This document shows, piece by piece, positions 34,479 to 43,062 of a stretch of DNA of 64,000 nucleotides; position 1 is the stretch's first letter; each line of letters opens with the position of its first letter. Position numbers and translations under genes: made by a program. This stretch comes from Clostridia bacterium (GTDB lineage: Bacteria > Bacillota > Clostridia > Oscillospirales > CAG-272): positions 62,001 to 126,000 of the forward strand of contig JAGAVJ010000026.1 in the NCBI GenBank assembly GCA_017942005.1, written 5' to 3'. Below the pieces are notes generated by a model. That model saw nothing but the letters and a program-made list of their open reading frames with translations, was not told the DNA's origin and searched no databases.

Positions 34479-36386
34479 ATGAAAACATTCACAAAATTGA
34501 TTTCACTGCTGATTGCAGTGATGATGGTGTTTGCTCTCGCTTTGCCAATTGCTGCGGCAACGGGGGATTATACACTCACCATCAACGGTAAGGCTCCTGA
34601 CCATACATATGAAGCATATCAGGTGTTTGCCGGTGATTTTAAAAATCAGTCATTTGAAGTGTATTCAGTAAATGAAGATGGTGAATACTATCAGAAAATT
34701 ACAGGTGAATATGTCTTGATTACAGATGTTGATCCTGACACGGTTAATGCCGAGACTTATAAAGGTACAACTGATGGAGAAAACTTCACTGCAACAATAT
34801 ATGCTCTTACAACCGTTACAGAAGATGTATTGACCAACATCACATGGGGTAATGGCGTTAATGGCGATGATTTGCTTGATGACCTTAAAGCAACAACTGA
34901 TGAAAATCTTTTGGGTACAGATGGTAAAAGCCTTTTTGAGGGCTGTACGAATGCCGAAGATGTTGCCGCTGTTGTAAAAACATTCCAAAGCAATGGCGCA
35001 CAGATTGATGCATTTGCTGCAATTGTAGGACAGAATCTGTCCGATATTCACACCGATTCTGGGGAAAGCACAGAAAAGAAAGAAAACGATACTACATATT
35101 ACGAGTATAAAATTGAGAATCTTGCGGGCGGCTACTACTTTGTAAAAGACCAAAATGGCAGTGTTGGAGAAGACGATGCATATACCAAGTACATGCTTTA
35201 TGTAATTAAGAATGAAACAATTGACGCCAAAGCGGACAAGCCTACGCTTGATAAGTTCATTCTTGATGAAAATGGTCAGCCAAAGAAGAATGTCAGTGCA
35301 AATGTCGGCGAAATCATCGATTTTAAACTTGAGTCTAATGTTCCGGATATGAACGGTTATAAAAAGTACACCTTTAAAATAACCGATACCATGTCTAAAG
35401 GTCTTACCTTCAATGAAGATGTTGAAGTAAGAATTGGCGGTACTCCTCTGACTAAGATTTCTGTAGAGGATGCAGCGGTGCCCGGTGCAGATCTGACAAA
35501 TACATTTACTGTAACGACAACCGAAGATGCTGATGGAAATACCATTATTACTATTGAAGTACTTGATTTTATCCAGTATAAAGATCAAAAGGGCGATGAT
35601 ATTGTTGTGACTTACTCTGCAACAGTTGACGAAGATGCAGTCCTTGGCAATACCGGAAACCCAAACTCCGCAAAGCTGGAATATTCCAAAGACCCGAATG
35701 ATCCAAAAAATCCGACCGGTGAAACTCCTGAATCTAAAACATATACCTATGTCACATCAATCGAGATTATCAAGATCGACGGTACGACAAAGCTCCCTCT
35801 GACCGGTGCAGAATTTGAAATTACCGGTACCAAACAGAACAGTATAACCGTATGGGGCGAACGGTTTGTTGGAGATGAAAATGGTATCTATTACAAACTA
35901 AAGGACGGTACCTATACTGAAACCGCTCCTACAGATGATACTGCCGATCAGTATGAGAGTACAACACAAAAATATCGCAAGGAAGCATACCAAGAAACCA
36001 TTGCTGCAGGTGAAACTGTTGTAAATGCAACCGCTGTTGTTGATGAAAACGGTCACCTTACTTTCAAGGGCCTTGGCGAAGGAACATACGTAATCAAAGA
36101 AATCAAAGCTCCGGACGGATACAACCTTTTAAAGGAACCGATTACTGTTACAATTACATGTACACCGAATGATCCTGTTGGAACAGGTTGCACATGGGAA
36201 GTAACCGGAAACGGCGCTGCTGTTGTGGATGGCATCATTGAACTTACTGTAGAAAACAACAAGGGCACCAATCTTCCCACGACCGGTGGCATCGGTACAA
36301 CCATTTTCTACGTTCTCGGCGGTATTCTTGCCGTAGGCGCTGTGGTACTGCTTGTGACCAAAAAGCGCATGCGCGAGGATGTGTAA
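34479..36386 (+). CDS. Major pilin, SpaA-type, LPTTG anchored
   Basis: A 635-residue pilin: signal peptide MKTFTKLISLLIAVMMVFAL, then a mature protein with KPTLDKFILDENGQPKKN in the position of the pilin-lysine motif. Isopeptide-type domains follow, the last starting SIEIIKIDGTTKLPLTGAEF and containing the Glu-box YVIKEIKAPDGYNLL. The C-terminus is NLPTTGG, a membrane helix and KKRMRED. Class C sortases join such subunits Lys-to-Thr. ATG 34479 follows AGAAAGGA, and a small hairpin TTGTCCG/CGGACAA (34440-34459) sits just before that site. The usual pairing of major pilin with sortase is preserved. Confidence 0.93.
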   Translation: MKTFTKLISLLIAVMMVFALALPIAAATGDYTLTINGKAPDHTYEAYQVFAGDFKNQSFEVYSVNEDGEYYQKITGEYVLITDVDPDTVNAETYKGTTDGENFTATIYALTTVTEDVLTNITWGNGVNGDDLLDDLKATTDENLLGTDGKSLFEGCTNAEDVAAVVKTFQSNGAQIDAFAAIVGQNLSDIHTDSGESTEKKENDTTYYEYKIENLAGGYYFVKDQNGSVGEDDAYTKYMLYVIKNETIDAKADKPTLDKFILDENGQPKKNVSANVGEIIDFKLESNVPDMNGYKKYTFKITDTMSKGLTFNEDVEVRIGGTPLTKISVEDAAVPGADLTNTFTVTTTEDADGNTIITIEVLDFIQYKDQKGDDIVVTYSATVDEDAVLGNTGNPNSAKLEYSKDPNDPKNPTGETPESKTYTYVTSIEIIKIDGTTKLPLTGAEFEITGTKQNSITVWGERFVGDENGIYYKLKDGTYTETAPTDDTADQYESTTQKYRKEAYQETIAAGETVVNATAVVDENGHLTFKGLGEGTYVIKEIKAPDGYNLLKEPITVTITCTPNDPVGTGCTWEVTGNGAAVVDGIIELTVENNKGTNLPTTGGIGTTIFYVLGGILAVGAVVLLVTKKRMREDV

Positions 36387-36443
36387 TCCACTCTGAGACA
36401 AAATCGCAAATAGAACCCCTATCCCGATTTGCATAGAAGGGCG

Positions 36444-36463
36444 GGCTGCCGCATGCGGCAGCC
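36444..36463. other. Perfect 20-base palindrome between pilin and sortase genes
   Basis: GGCTGCCGCATGCGGCAGCC lies in the 167-base gap after the major pilin gene. No U-tract follows, so it may stabilise the pilin mRNA end or partly attenuate the downstream genes, giving more pilin than sortase. Confidence 0.6.
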
Positions 36464-36553
36464 TGTCCGGATTATGCATGAAAATAAGAGATTTCTGAAA
36501 TTTAAGCAAACATGACCGAACCGTTTGGTTCAATATCAAGGAGAAACCTGCAA

Positions 36554-37573
36554 ATGAAAGGAAAACTGTCCAATATTCTATTGATACTGGTGTTTTTTGC
36601 AGGTCTCTCCCTGCTATTGTACCCCTCCGTCAGCAACTACTGGAACTCTCTGCACACCTCCCGTGTCGTTTCCAGCTATTCAGAGGAAATCCGCAATATG
36701 GACCGTGAGGAGTATGACGAAATCTGGAAAAATGCAGCAGCGTACAACCAGTCACTGTTGCAGCGGCAAAACCCCTATATTTTGGACGATGCACAGCGGG
36801 AAATGTACCGCTCTCAGCTGAATATTACCGGCGGTGGTGTCATGGGACAAATTGAAATTCCGATGATTGACTGCACACTTCCGATTTACCATACCACCGA
36901 TGAGGCGGTATTGCAGGTCGGCGTTGGGCATATCGAATGGACGTCGCTTCCGGTCGGCGGAGAAAGCACACACTGTGCGCTGTCCGGTCACACGGGACTG
37001 CCGAGCGCGCAGCTGTTTACAAAATTGAACAAGCTTGAGATCGGCGACACGTTTGTGATGCGTATTTTAGATGAAGTGTTGACCTATGAGGTGGACAAAA
37101 TTTCCATTGTGAACCCGGACGAGGTCGCGGGACTCTTGATTGAGGAAGGCAAAGACCTGTGTACGCTTGTCACCTGTACACCTTATGGTCTGAATACCCA
37201 CCGTCTGCTTGTGCGGGGACACCGCATTGAAAATACGCCGGAAGCAAAAACCATCCGGATCATATCCGATGCCATCCGCATTGAGCCTGTGATTGTCGCG
37301 CCGATTGCAGCCCTGCCGATGCTGCTTGTGCTGTTTATCCTATTGTTTGCAAAAGGAAAACGGAAGAGCCGCCGCGCAATCAAAGAGCAGTTTTTAGATA
37401 CGATCCGGCTTGACGACGGTATGGAAGCGCAGGATGATGAAATGATTTCAGACAATACTTTGGGTATTTTGAAAGAAGAACGCGACCCCACTGCACAAGA
37501 GGATACCACCGAAAATTCCGATGATCAGTCTTCCGGGGAAGGAAAGGAGCATGGAAATGAACAGGATCAATAA
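36554..37573 (+). CDS. Class C (pilin-polymerising) sortase
   Basis: A 339-residue sortase with an N-terminal membrane helix (ILLILVFFAGLSLLLYPSV), catalytic His146 in ALSGHTGLPS, Cys208 in LVTCTPYG, and Arg in THRLLVRG. A second membrane helix lies near residue 265, as expected for class C. An unusually long acidic tail of about 65 residues follows (ending GEGKEHGNEQDQ). It should join pilin subunits through isopeptide bonds. ATG 36554 is chosen for its AAGGAG site. It overlaps the next pilin gene by 17 bases. Confidence 0.93.
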   Translation: MKGKLSNILLILVFFAGLSLLLYPSVSNYWNSLHTSRVVSSYSEEIRNMDREEYDEIWKNAAAYNQSLLQRQNPYILDDAQREMYRSQLNITGGGVMGQIEIPMIDCTLPIYHTTDEAVLQVGVGHIEWTSLPVGGESTHCALSGHTGLPSAQLFTKLNKLEIGDTFVMRILDEVLTYEVDKISIVNPDEVAGLLIEEGKDLCTLVTCTPYGLNTHRLLVRGHRIENTPEAKTIRIISDAIRIEPVIVAPIAALPMLLVLFILLFAKGKRKSRRAIKEQFLDTIRLDDGMEAQDDEMISDNTLGILKEERDPTAQEDTTENSDDQSSGEGKEHGNEQDQ

Positions 37574-39170
37574 AAAAGTTACGGCAAAAGCATGGATGAT
37601 ACAGCTTATGTGCATCCTTTTGGCGCTGTTGGCGGCGGTGCTGCCTTCCCTGTCCCTTGCGGTTTTTGCGGAAGAGGTGAACGCGGCGGAGGCATATTCT
37701 CTGACCGTTCAGTATGAGGACGGCGGAACGCCGCTTGCAGACGTCCGGTTTGACCTTTTCCGTGTAGGATACAAAGGCGACGATGGGGCGTATCATCCGA
37801 CCGAGGAATTTGCAAGGTATCCTGTGGATTTTTGCGAAATTGCAAACGGCAGGGGAGATGCGGTTGCAGCCTCACTTGCCGCATACATTCAGCGCGACGG
37901 CGTCACTCCGCTTTTGTCCGGTACTACGGGCGAAAACGGATGTGTGACATTCGCACCTCTAAAAGCGGGCGTTTATCTTGTCATCGGTCACACGGCAGTG
38001 TACAATGGGTACACCTATCGGACGACCCCGTTTTTGGCTATCCTTCCGACATTTGACCCGGACAGCGGAACGGTGATCGACGACCTGACGGTCGAACCAA
38101 AGCATGACAAAACGCCGATTGAACCGCAGCCGGAAGACTACTATACCACCAAAAAGGTATTCAAGATCTGGGACGATGCAGGCATGGAAACCGTCCGCCC
38201 GGAGTCTGTCACTGTACAGCTTCTGCTGGGGAACACGGTCTATGATACGGTAACGCTCAGTGAAAAAAACAGCTGGCGTCATACATGGGAACGCCTTCCG
38301 ACCTACGATGAAAACGGGGTTCTCAACAACTGGACGGTGACAGAAGTCGGCGTTCCCGGTTATACCGTCACGGTTACACAGGACGGCGCGGTGTTTCTCA
38401 TTACCAACCATGCGACCCCCACACCGCGGGATGAAATTTCGGTCGTGAAGCGTTGGGAAGATCAAGGGGCAGAAACGAACCGTCCTGGACAAATTACTGT
38501 ACACCTTTTGAAAAACGGCGAGGTCTACGACAGTGTGATTCTGAATGCGGAAATGGATTGGCGCTATACGTGGAAGAATCTGCCAAAAACAGACGAAAAC
38601 GGAAATTCTCTGTTCTGGAGCGTCACCGAAGATGCGGTTCCCGGCTACACTGCCGAAATTTCCGGTACGGGAAATCCGTTTACGATTGTAAATACGAAAC
38701 AGCCGGATCAACCCGTTCCGCCGGAGCATCCGGAAAATACGACCCGCACGGTGTACAAGGTTTGGCAGATCAAGGATCAAAGTGGGAAAGTAATCAATCC
38801 GGCGGATACGGAGCCGGCAGTGGTCCATCCAAAGACGGCGGTCATACAGCTTTACAAAAACATGCAGCTGTACGAAACGGTGGTGCTGGATGCCGACCAT
38901 GCGTGGACCCATACGTGGTCTGACCTTCCGATGTACGATGCGGACGGAAGTCTCATTGTCTGGAGTGTCGGGGAAGTGCCGCTTGCCGGATATACAGCGG
39001 AAATTACAGAGGACGGGAACACATTCACGGTGACCAATACCGTAACCGTGACAGACGGAACAGAGGATTTGCCGCAGACGGGTGTTTTGTGGTGGCCTGT
39101 AACGGTTCTTGCCGGACTTGGTGTTCTGCTGATTTTGGCAGGCAGATACTTCAAAACAAATAAATCATGA
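37557..39170 (+). CDS. Minor pilin with CnaB repeats, LPQTG anchored
   Basis: A 537-residue cell-wall protein: signal peptide up to about residue 40 (ALLAAVLPSLSLAVFAEE), an N-terminal domain starting AYSLTVQYEDGGTPLADVRF, then three CnaB-type repeats of about 90 residues. Each repeat runs from KVFKIW/VVKRWED/TVYKVWQ to W-T/S-VxExxxPGYT. The end is EDLPQTGV, a membrane helix and KTNKS. ATG 37557 is chosen over ATG 37551 because AAGGAG sits 7 bases away. It overlaps both neighbouring sortase genes, so the three are translated together. Probably the pilus base or an accessory pilin. Confidence 0.92.
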   Translation: MNRINKKVTAKAWMIQLMCILLALLAAVLPSLSLAVFAEEVNAAEAYSLTVQYEDGGTPLADVRFDLFRVGYKGDDGAYHPTEEFARYPVDFCEIANGRGDAVAASLAAYIQRDGVTPLLSGTTGENGCVTFAPLKAGVYLVIGHTAVYNGYTYRTTPFLAILPTFDPDSGTVIDDLTVEPKHDKTPIEPQPEDYYTTKKVFKIWDDAGMETVRPESVTVQLLLGNTVYDTVTLSEKNSWRHTWERLPTYDENGVLNNWTVTEVGVPGYTVTVTQDGAVFLITNHATPTPRDEISVVKRWEDQGAETNRPGQITVHLLKNGEVYDSVILNAEMDWRYTWKNLPKTDENGNSLFWSVTEDAVPGYTAEISGTGNPFTIVNTKQPDQPVPPEHPENTTRTVYKVWQIKDQSGKVINPADTEPAVVHPKTAVIQLYKNMQLYETVVLDADHAWTHTWSDLPMYDADGSLIVWSVGEVPLAGYTAEITEDGNTFTVTNTVTVTDGTEDLPQTGVLWWPVTVLAGLGVLLILAGRYFKTNKS

Positions 39171-39877
39171 AAAAATTACGTTTGGATATTCTTCTGACCG
39201 GCGTCGGCGCCTTATTGATTGCCGCAGCGCTTGCGCTGGCAGTGTATAATATCACCGATTCCATGCGCGCTGACCGATCCGTTCATGCCGCATTGGATCA
39301 ATTGTATATGGAAAAACCGGAGCTTCAAAAACGGGTCGCACACATGGACCGTAACCGTGCGCTGACGGCACAGGACACGGCGCTCGTCCATGATATACAG
39401 CTTCCGCCAACGGAATTGGACGAAGCGACAGAGGATACCGGGGGGACAGCAGCAGGAGACTACCTTTTCAATCCGTCGATGGATATGCCAAGCGTCACGC
39501 TGGAAGGAGACGACTATATCGGTATTTTGTCCATTCCTGCGCTGGAGATTGTACTTCCAGTGATGGAGGATTGGGATTATGAGAAGCTGAAAACAGCGCC
39601 GTGCCGGTATACAGGCTCTGTGTATACGGACAACATGGTCATTGCGGCGCACAACTATAAAAATCAGTTTGGAAAATTAAAGAACATTTCCAGGGGGGAT
39701 ACGGTAACGCTTGTCGACATGGACGGCAATGCATTCCAATATGAAGTCTTTGACATCGAAGTGTTTGACGCCTCTCAGGTGGAAGACATGACCGCGTCCG
39801 ATTATCCCCTGACGCTGTTTACCTGCAACTATACCGGCAGCAAACGGATTGCGGTCCGGTGTGCAGAACTGCAATAG
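39167..39877 (+). CDS. Second sortase of the pilus operon
   Basis: A 236-residue sortase with an N-terminal membrane helix (GVGALLIAAALALAVYNI), catalytic His162 in IAAHNYKNQFG, Cys220 in LFTCNYTGSKR, and Arg nearby. It lacks the C-terminal membrane helix of class C enzymes. The TCNYTG motif differs from the upstream sortase, so it may attach the finished pilus or the CnaB protein to the wall. It overlaps the minor pilin gene by 4 bases and is the last gene before the terminator. Sortase class is not certain. Confidence 0.9.
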   Translation: MKKLRLDILLTGVGALLIAAALALAVYNITDSMRADRSVHAALDQLYMEKPELQKRVAHMDRNRALTAQDTALVHDIQLPPTELDEATEDTGGTAAGDYLFNPSMDMPSVTLEGDDYIGILSIPALEIVLPVMEDWDYEKLKTAPCRYTGSVYTDNMVIAAHNYKNQFGKLKNISRGDTVTLVDMDGNAFQYEVFDIEVFDASQVEDMTASDYPLTLFTCNYTGSKRIAVRCAELQ

Positions 39878-39926
39878 GGCAGCGGGAAGCAGATACAGGT
39901 ATACCCTTGACTGCTGACAATCATAA

Positions 39927-39966
39927 AAAAAACCGTTCCGGACCGTATGGATAGGGAACGGTTTTT
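39927..39966. terminator. Terminator at the end of the pilus operon
   Basis: AACCGTTCC (39931-39939) pairs with GGAACGGTT (39955-39963), with an A-run before and a T-run after, so it can serve both the pilus operon and the convergent minus-strand gene. Confidence 0.88.
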
Positions 39967-40014
39967 GTCGTTTTGTCACATGTATAAACGCTGCCCGGCA
40001 TCCGGGGTCTGGTT

Positions 40015-41202
40015 TCAAGCTCCGATATACTTTGAAAAGTCAAACCGTGCCATGCGGATGTGCTGTCGGTCGACCGTATAGGACATGGCAAGCGTTCCGT
40101 CACAGAGGTACTGCACAAACGGATAAAAGCAGCTTGTGTGCATTTTTGCGCAAAGAATGGGTTTGCTGTTTTGCAGATCGTTAGGATCAATGCGCAAAAC
40201 GCCGATATGTGTGCGGTCGATGGGCGCATGGAACAGATACAGCTGTCCGTCATATTGGATAAAATCTGAGCGGGACTGGCAGTCGGAGACGAGAACGGGA
40301 GAACTCCATGTGCCGCGGTCCAGGTGGTAGGTACATAAAAAACCAAACGGTGTTTCATCGTGTTGGCGGACAAAATAATAGCAGATATCGTTTTGTACAA
40401 AAACAGCGTTTTCCCATTTGGACAAGTTTGGAAAATCCGGTGCGGCGACATATTCCCATGTGATAAAATCCCGGCTTTTGATGATGCAGTTGAAGTCTCC
40501 GGAGTAGGCGCCTGTATAATAGAAGCATTCGCCGTGTTCCGTGCGGGTTGTAAACTTCTGCATGATACCGATATCGCTGTACATGGTTTTATAGCCAATG
40601 CCGTTTTCGGTCAGTGCGCGAATGATGCCCGTTGTGCTGAAATCGTTGGTCACCTTGCCCACACGGAAGCGGTTGACGCCGACAGCCCCAAGCGTTTTTG
40701 TGGTGAGATCAAACGGGCGGTACAGCCGGTAATAGGTATCGCCGATTTTTGCAGTCCAGAGAATCATCAGCGTGTTTTCGTCCTTCCGTGCCAGGATGGT
40801 ATCGTATACCAGATTCACGCGCTGTCCTGCGCAATCGTCTCCGACCGATTGAATGTCAAGGAAGGTCTTGCGTTCCGGGTGTTCTGTCGGACAGAATACC
40901 AACCGCGCCGTTTGGTGGCCAGGGTCTTCTTCTGCCGCGTGTGTATTGGCGTAATAGGTCATGAAAAGAATGCCGCTGCATTCAAGGAAGGTAGACACAT
41001 GTACCATTTTGTCGGTTTCCGGTTTTTCAAAGTCCGTTATGTACCGTGCTTCGATTTCATCGGCGAACTGTTTGCCGCGTTCCCACGCTGCCTGGTTTTC
41101 CTCCGGTTTCAGAATCGGAGCATCTGTGATCAAACGGCCTTGAATCTGTATCTCCGGCTTTTCGGTTTTGATATCTTCTGTAAAGATGGAAGACGTGTTC
41201 AT
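40015..41202 (-). CDS. Beta-propeller (sialidase/glycosidase-like) protein, cytoplasmic
   Basis: A 395-residue protein without signal peptide. Repeating blade-like stretches, such as TKIGDTYYRLYRPFDLTT-type, DFITWEYVAAPDF, LSKWENAVFVQND and SDFIQYDGQLYLFHAP, suggest a five- or six-bladed propeller as in GH33/GH43-like proteins. Catalytic residues were not identified. ATG 41202 follows AGAAAGGATATCGCA. It shares a transcript with a YgjV-like gene and faces an AraC regulator, so processing of an oligosaccharide is likely but unproven. Confidence 0.65.
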   Translation of the reverse strand: MNTSSIFTEDIKTEKPEIQIQGRLITDAPILKPEENQAAWERGKQFADEIEARYITDFEKPETDKMVHVSTFLECSGILFMTYYANTHAAEEDPGHQTARLVFCPTEHPERKTFLDIQSVGDDCAGQRVNLVYDTILARKDENTLMILWTAKIGDTYYRLYRPFDLTTKTLGAVGVNRFRVGKVTNDFSTTGIIRALTENGIGYKTMYSDIGIMQKFTTRTEHGECFYYTGAYSGDFNCIIKSRDFITWEYVAAPDFPNLSKWENAVFVQNDICYYFVRQHDETPFGFLCTYHLDRGTWSSPVLVSDCQSRSDFIQYDGQLYLFHAPIDRTHIGVLRIDPNDLQNSKPILCAKMHTSCFYPFVQYLCDGTLAMSYTVDRQHIRMARFDFSKYIGA

Positions 41203-41240
41203 TGCGATATCCTTTCTTCTCATATGAAATGTGCGGATTT

Positions 41241-41771
41241 TTAAGAGTTTGTCTGTTTTTCCTTCTGCCTTTGATTTTGGATGGCATTCAAAAGGATGGA
41301 GATGATGGCGATGCTTTCATTGATCATACCGATGTATGAACCGACACATGCGTCATAAATCAAAAAGGTTACGGAGACCGGAACAGAAATCACTTTCGTC
41401 AATGTCGGTCTGCGCAGCCACAAGGAGACGGTGACAAAGGTGGAGGCGGCAATCGGCAAAATCTGAATCGGGGAAGAAAACGTAAAGGCGCCGATACCCC
41501 AGTTGATGAGAATGAACAGCACCGGAATAAACGGCTTGTCCGCCCACGGCTTTTTACCGCGCTGCAGGAAGACAAGCTCGCGGAAGATGCCGACAAAGTT
41601 CGGAACCATACCGCCGTATGCGCCAAGTATGCAATAATGAACGACCCAGCAGACGTCGGCTGTCAGCTTGCAGCAAAGAAGCCGCCGGCGGTCGTTTTGC
41701 TGATAGATGGAAAAAAGTGCGATCATCGCACCAAGACCGAAAATCTGCGCAATCCAATGCATAGGTGTCAA
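41241..41771 (-). CDS. YgjV-like inner membrane protein
   Basis: A protein of about 176 residues with five or six hydrophobic segments, beginning MHWIAQIFGLGAMIALFSIYQ and including LLCCKLTADVCWVVHYCILGAYGG and the conserved-looking NFVGIFRELVF. This matches the YgjV family, whose function is unknown. The longest form uses TTG 41771 with AGAAAGGA 5 bases upstream; ATG 41762 is the alternative. It is first in the transcript with the propeller protein and is driven from a promoter that overlaps that of the AraC gene. Confidence 0.75.
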   Translation of the reverse strand: MTPMHWIAQIFGLGAMIALFSIYQQNDRRRLLCCKLTADVCWVVHYCILGAYGGMVPNFVGIFRELVFLQRGKKPWADKPFIPVLFILINWGIGAFTFSSPIQILPIAASTFVTVSLWLRRPTLTKVISVPVSVTFLIYDACVGSYIGMINESIAIISILLNAIQNQRQKEKQTNS

Positions 41772-41803
41772 TAGAATCCTTTCTATGGCTGAAAAAATAA
41801 TGC

Positions 41804-41861
41804 TTGCAATTTTTGATTTGTTTCTGTATAATAGTATAATGGATTATCGTGGAAATTACAA
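41804..41861. promoter_or_regulatory. Overlapping opposed promoters with abutting -10 boxes
   Basis: Plus strand: TTGCAA (41804-41809), 17 bases, TATAAT (41827-41832), reading to the AraC gene. Minus strand: TTGTAA (41861-41856), 17 bases, TATACT (41838-41833), reading to the YgjV-like gene. The two -10 boxes touch, so polymerase should not occupy both at once. Confidence 0.65.
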
Positions 41862-41933
41862 TGCCGAATTCTGGCAGAAATTAACACAATCCTGTAAATA
41901 TGCCGCAATCTGCAATGCAAAGGAGCGTACCGT

Positions 41934-42932
41934 ATGCAAAAGGAAAAAAACAGAATCGACAGTTCCGTTTATGATGCAAAATATGAGTCATATCTGTCTT
42001 TTCAGGATCATATCCCGTTTGTGCTGCATCCGGCGCTTGTGCGCACGGCACATACCTGTACCGCCTGGGCAAATTGGCATGACAACCCTGAATTGCAGAT
42101 GTGTCTTTTTGGCAGCGGTACCGTACATATCGACGGCAGTGCCTATCCCTTTTCGGAAAACGATATCGTATATGTGCCGCCCGGATGTATTCACCATACC
42201 GGTACGGCAGAATCGCTGACCTATGCATGTCTGATTTTGGACACGGAATTCTGTCGTGACGCCGGCTTTGATTTTGTACGGTATGCATCTCCCATGCACT
42301 TCTGCGGCGGGGACACATGGCGGACACGAATGACGGCGCTCATTCAGACCGATCAGCAAAAAGACGATCCTCTGCGCGGTATGCGCCTGCGTATGGAAGC
42401 GATGCAGATTCTGATTGCGCTGTGCGAATCCGGTATCAAAAGCATACAGGAAAAGTCGCTTTCTGCCGCTGGTATGGATACTGTCGATGCCGCATACGAA
42501 AATCCCTCTTATCGGGGAGACGTCAGCAGTCGTGCCGGCGGGAATGCGCAGCGGCAGAACCGGGATACGGTCAAGCGTGCGATACAATATTTACAGCTTC
42601 ATTATAACGAAAAGATTACACTGCCAAGCCTTGCAAAGCAGGTATACTGCGACCAATATGCACTGATGCATCATTTTCGTCAAATGACCGGGCAGACGGT
42701 GATCTCCTATCTGAACCGACTGCGCTGTCTAAAAGCAAAGCAGATGATTTTAGACGGGATGCGTGTGTCTTGTGCGGCGCAGGCATGCGGATTTGAGAAT
42801 TTATCTTACTTTTCAAGGACATTTTATAAACATATCGGGATGCTGCCCTCCCAGTGCGAAGCAGAAAAAACAGCGGAAACTGTATTTTCCGAAGAGAAGC
42901 TGACAACAAGTAAAGGAAGTGAAAATTTTTGA
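41934..42932 (+). CDS. AraC family regulator with cupin sensor domain
   Basis: A 332-residue regulator: cupin-type ligand domain (PELQMCLFGSGTVHIDGSAY and DIVYVPPGCIHHTG, residues ~45-90), a linker with a long Ser/Gly-rich insert, and a C-terminal double helix-turn-helix (ITLPSLAKQVYCDQYALMHH; then SCAAQACGFENLSYFSRTFY). AGGAGCGTACCGT lies upstream of ATG 41934. Divergent from the propeller and YgjV-like genes with overlapping promoters, it probably controls them in response to a sugar. Confidence 0.92.
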   Translation: MQKEKNRIDSSVYDAKYESYLSFQDHIPFVLHPALVRTAHTCTAWANWHDNPELQMCLFGSGTVHIDGSAYPFSENDIVYVPPGCIHHTGTAESLTYACLILDTEFCRDAGFDFVRYASPMHFCGGDTWRTRMTALIQTDQQKDDPLRGMRLRMEAMQILIALCESGIKSIQEKSLSAAGMDTVDAAYENPSYRGDVSSRAGGNAQRQNRDTVKRAIQYLQLHYNEKITLPSLAKQVYCDQYALMHHFRQMTGQTVISYLNRLRCLKAKQMILDGMRVSCAAQACGFENLSYFSRTFYKHIGMLPSQCEAEKTAETVFSEEKLTTSKGSENF

Positions 42933-42941
42933 TGAAGTCCC

Positions 42942-42970
42942 TTGACATACCGGTCGTTTTGTTATATAAT
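42942..42970 (+). promoter_or_regulatory. Consensus promoter of proS
   Basis: TTGACA (42942-42947) and TATAAT (42965-42970) with a 17-base spacer, about 95 bases before proS. Confidence 0.85.
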
Positions 42971-43062
42971 AATTGCATATAACTAAAATTTCATTCCGTT
43001 TATTTCCATAAGGGGCATCGCCCTTTAGAGAATCGGACTGACCGAAAGGACGATACACAACC

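Noticed and set aside
40360..41244. Long plus-strand frame (294 codons)
   Set aside because: It lies wholly opposite the propeller gene, has no ribosome binding site, and its product is Cys/Phe/Val-rich in the manner of an antisense shadow.
42971..43062. T-box leader upstream of proS
   Set aside because: The leader is only about 90 bases, with one small hairpin, and has no antiterminator core.
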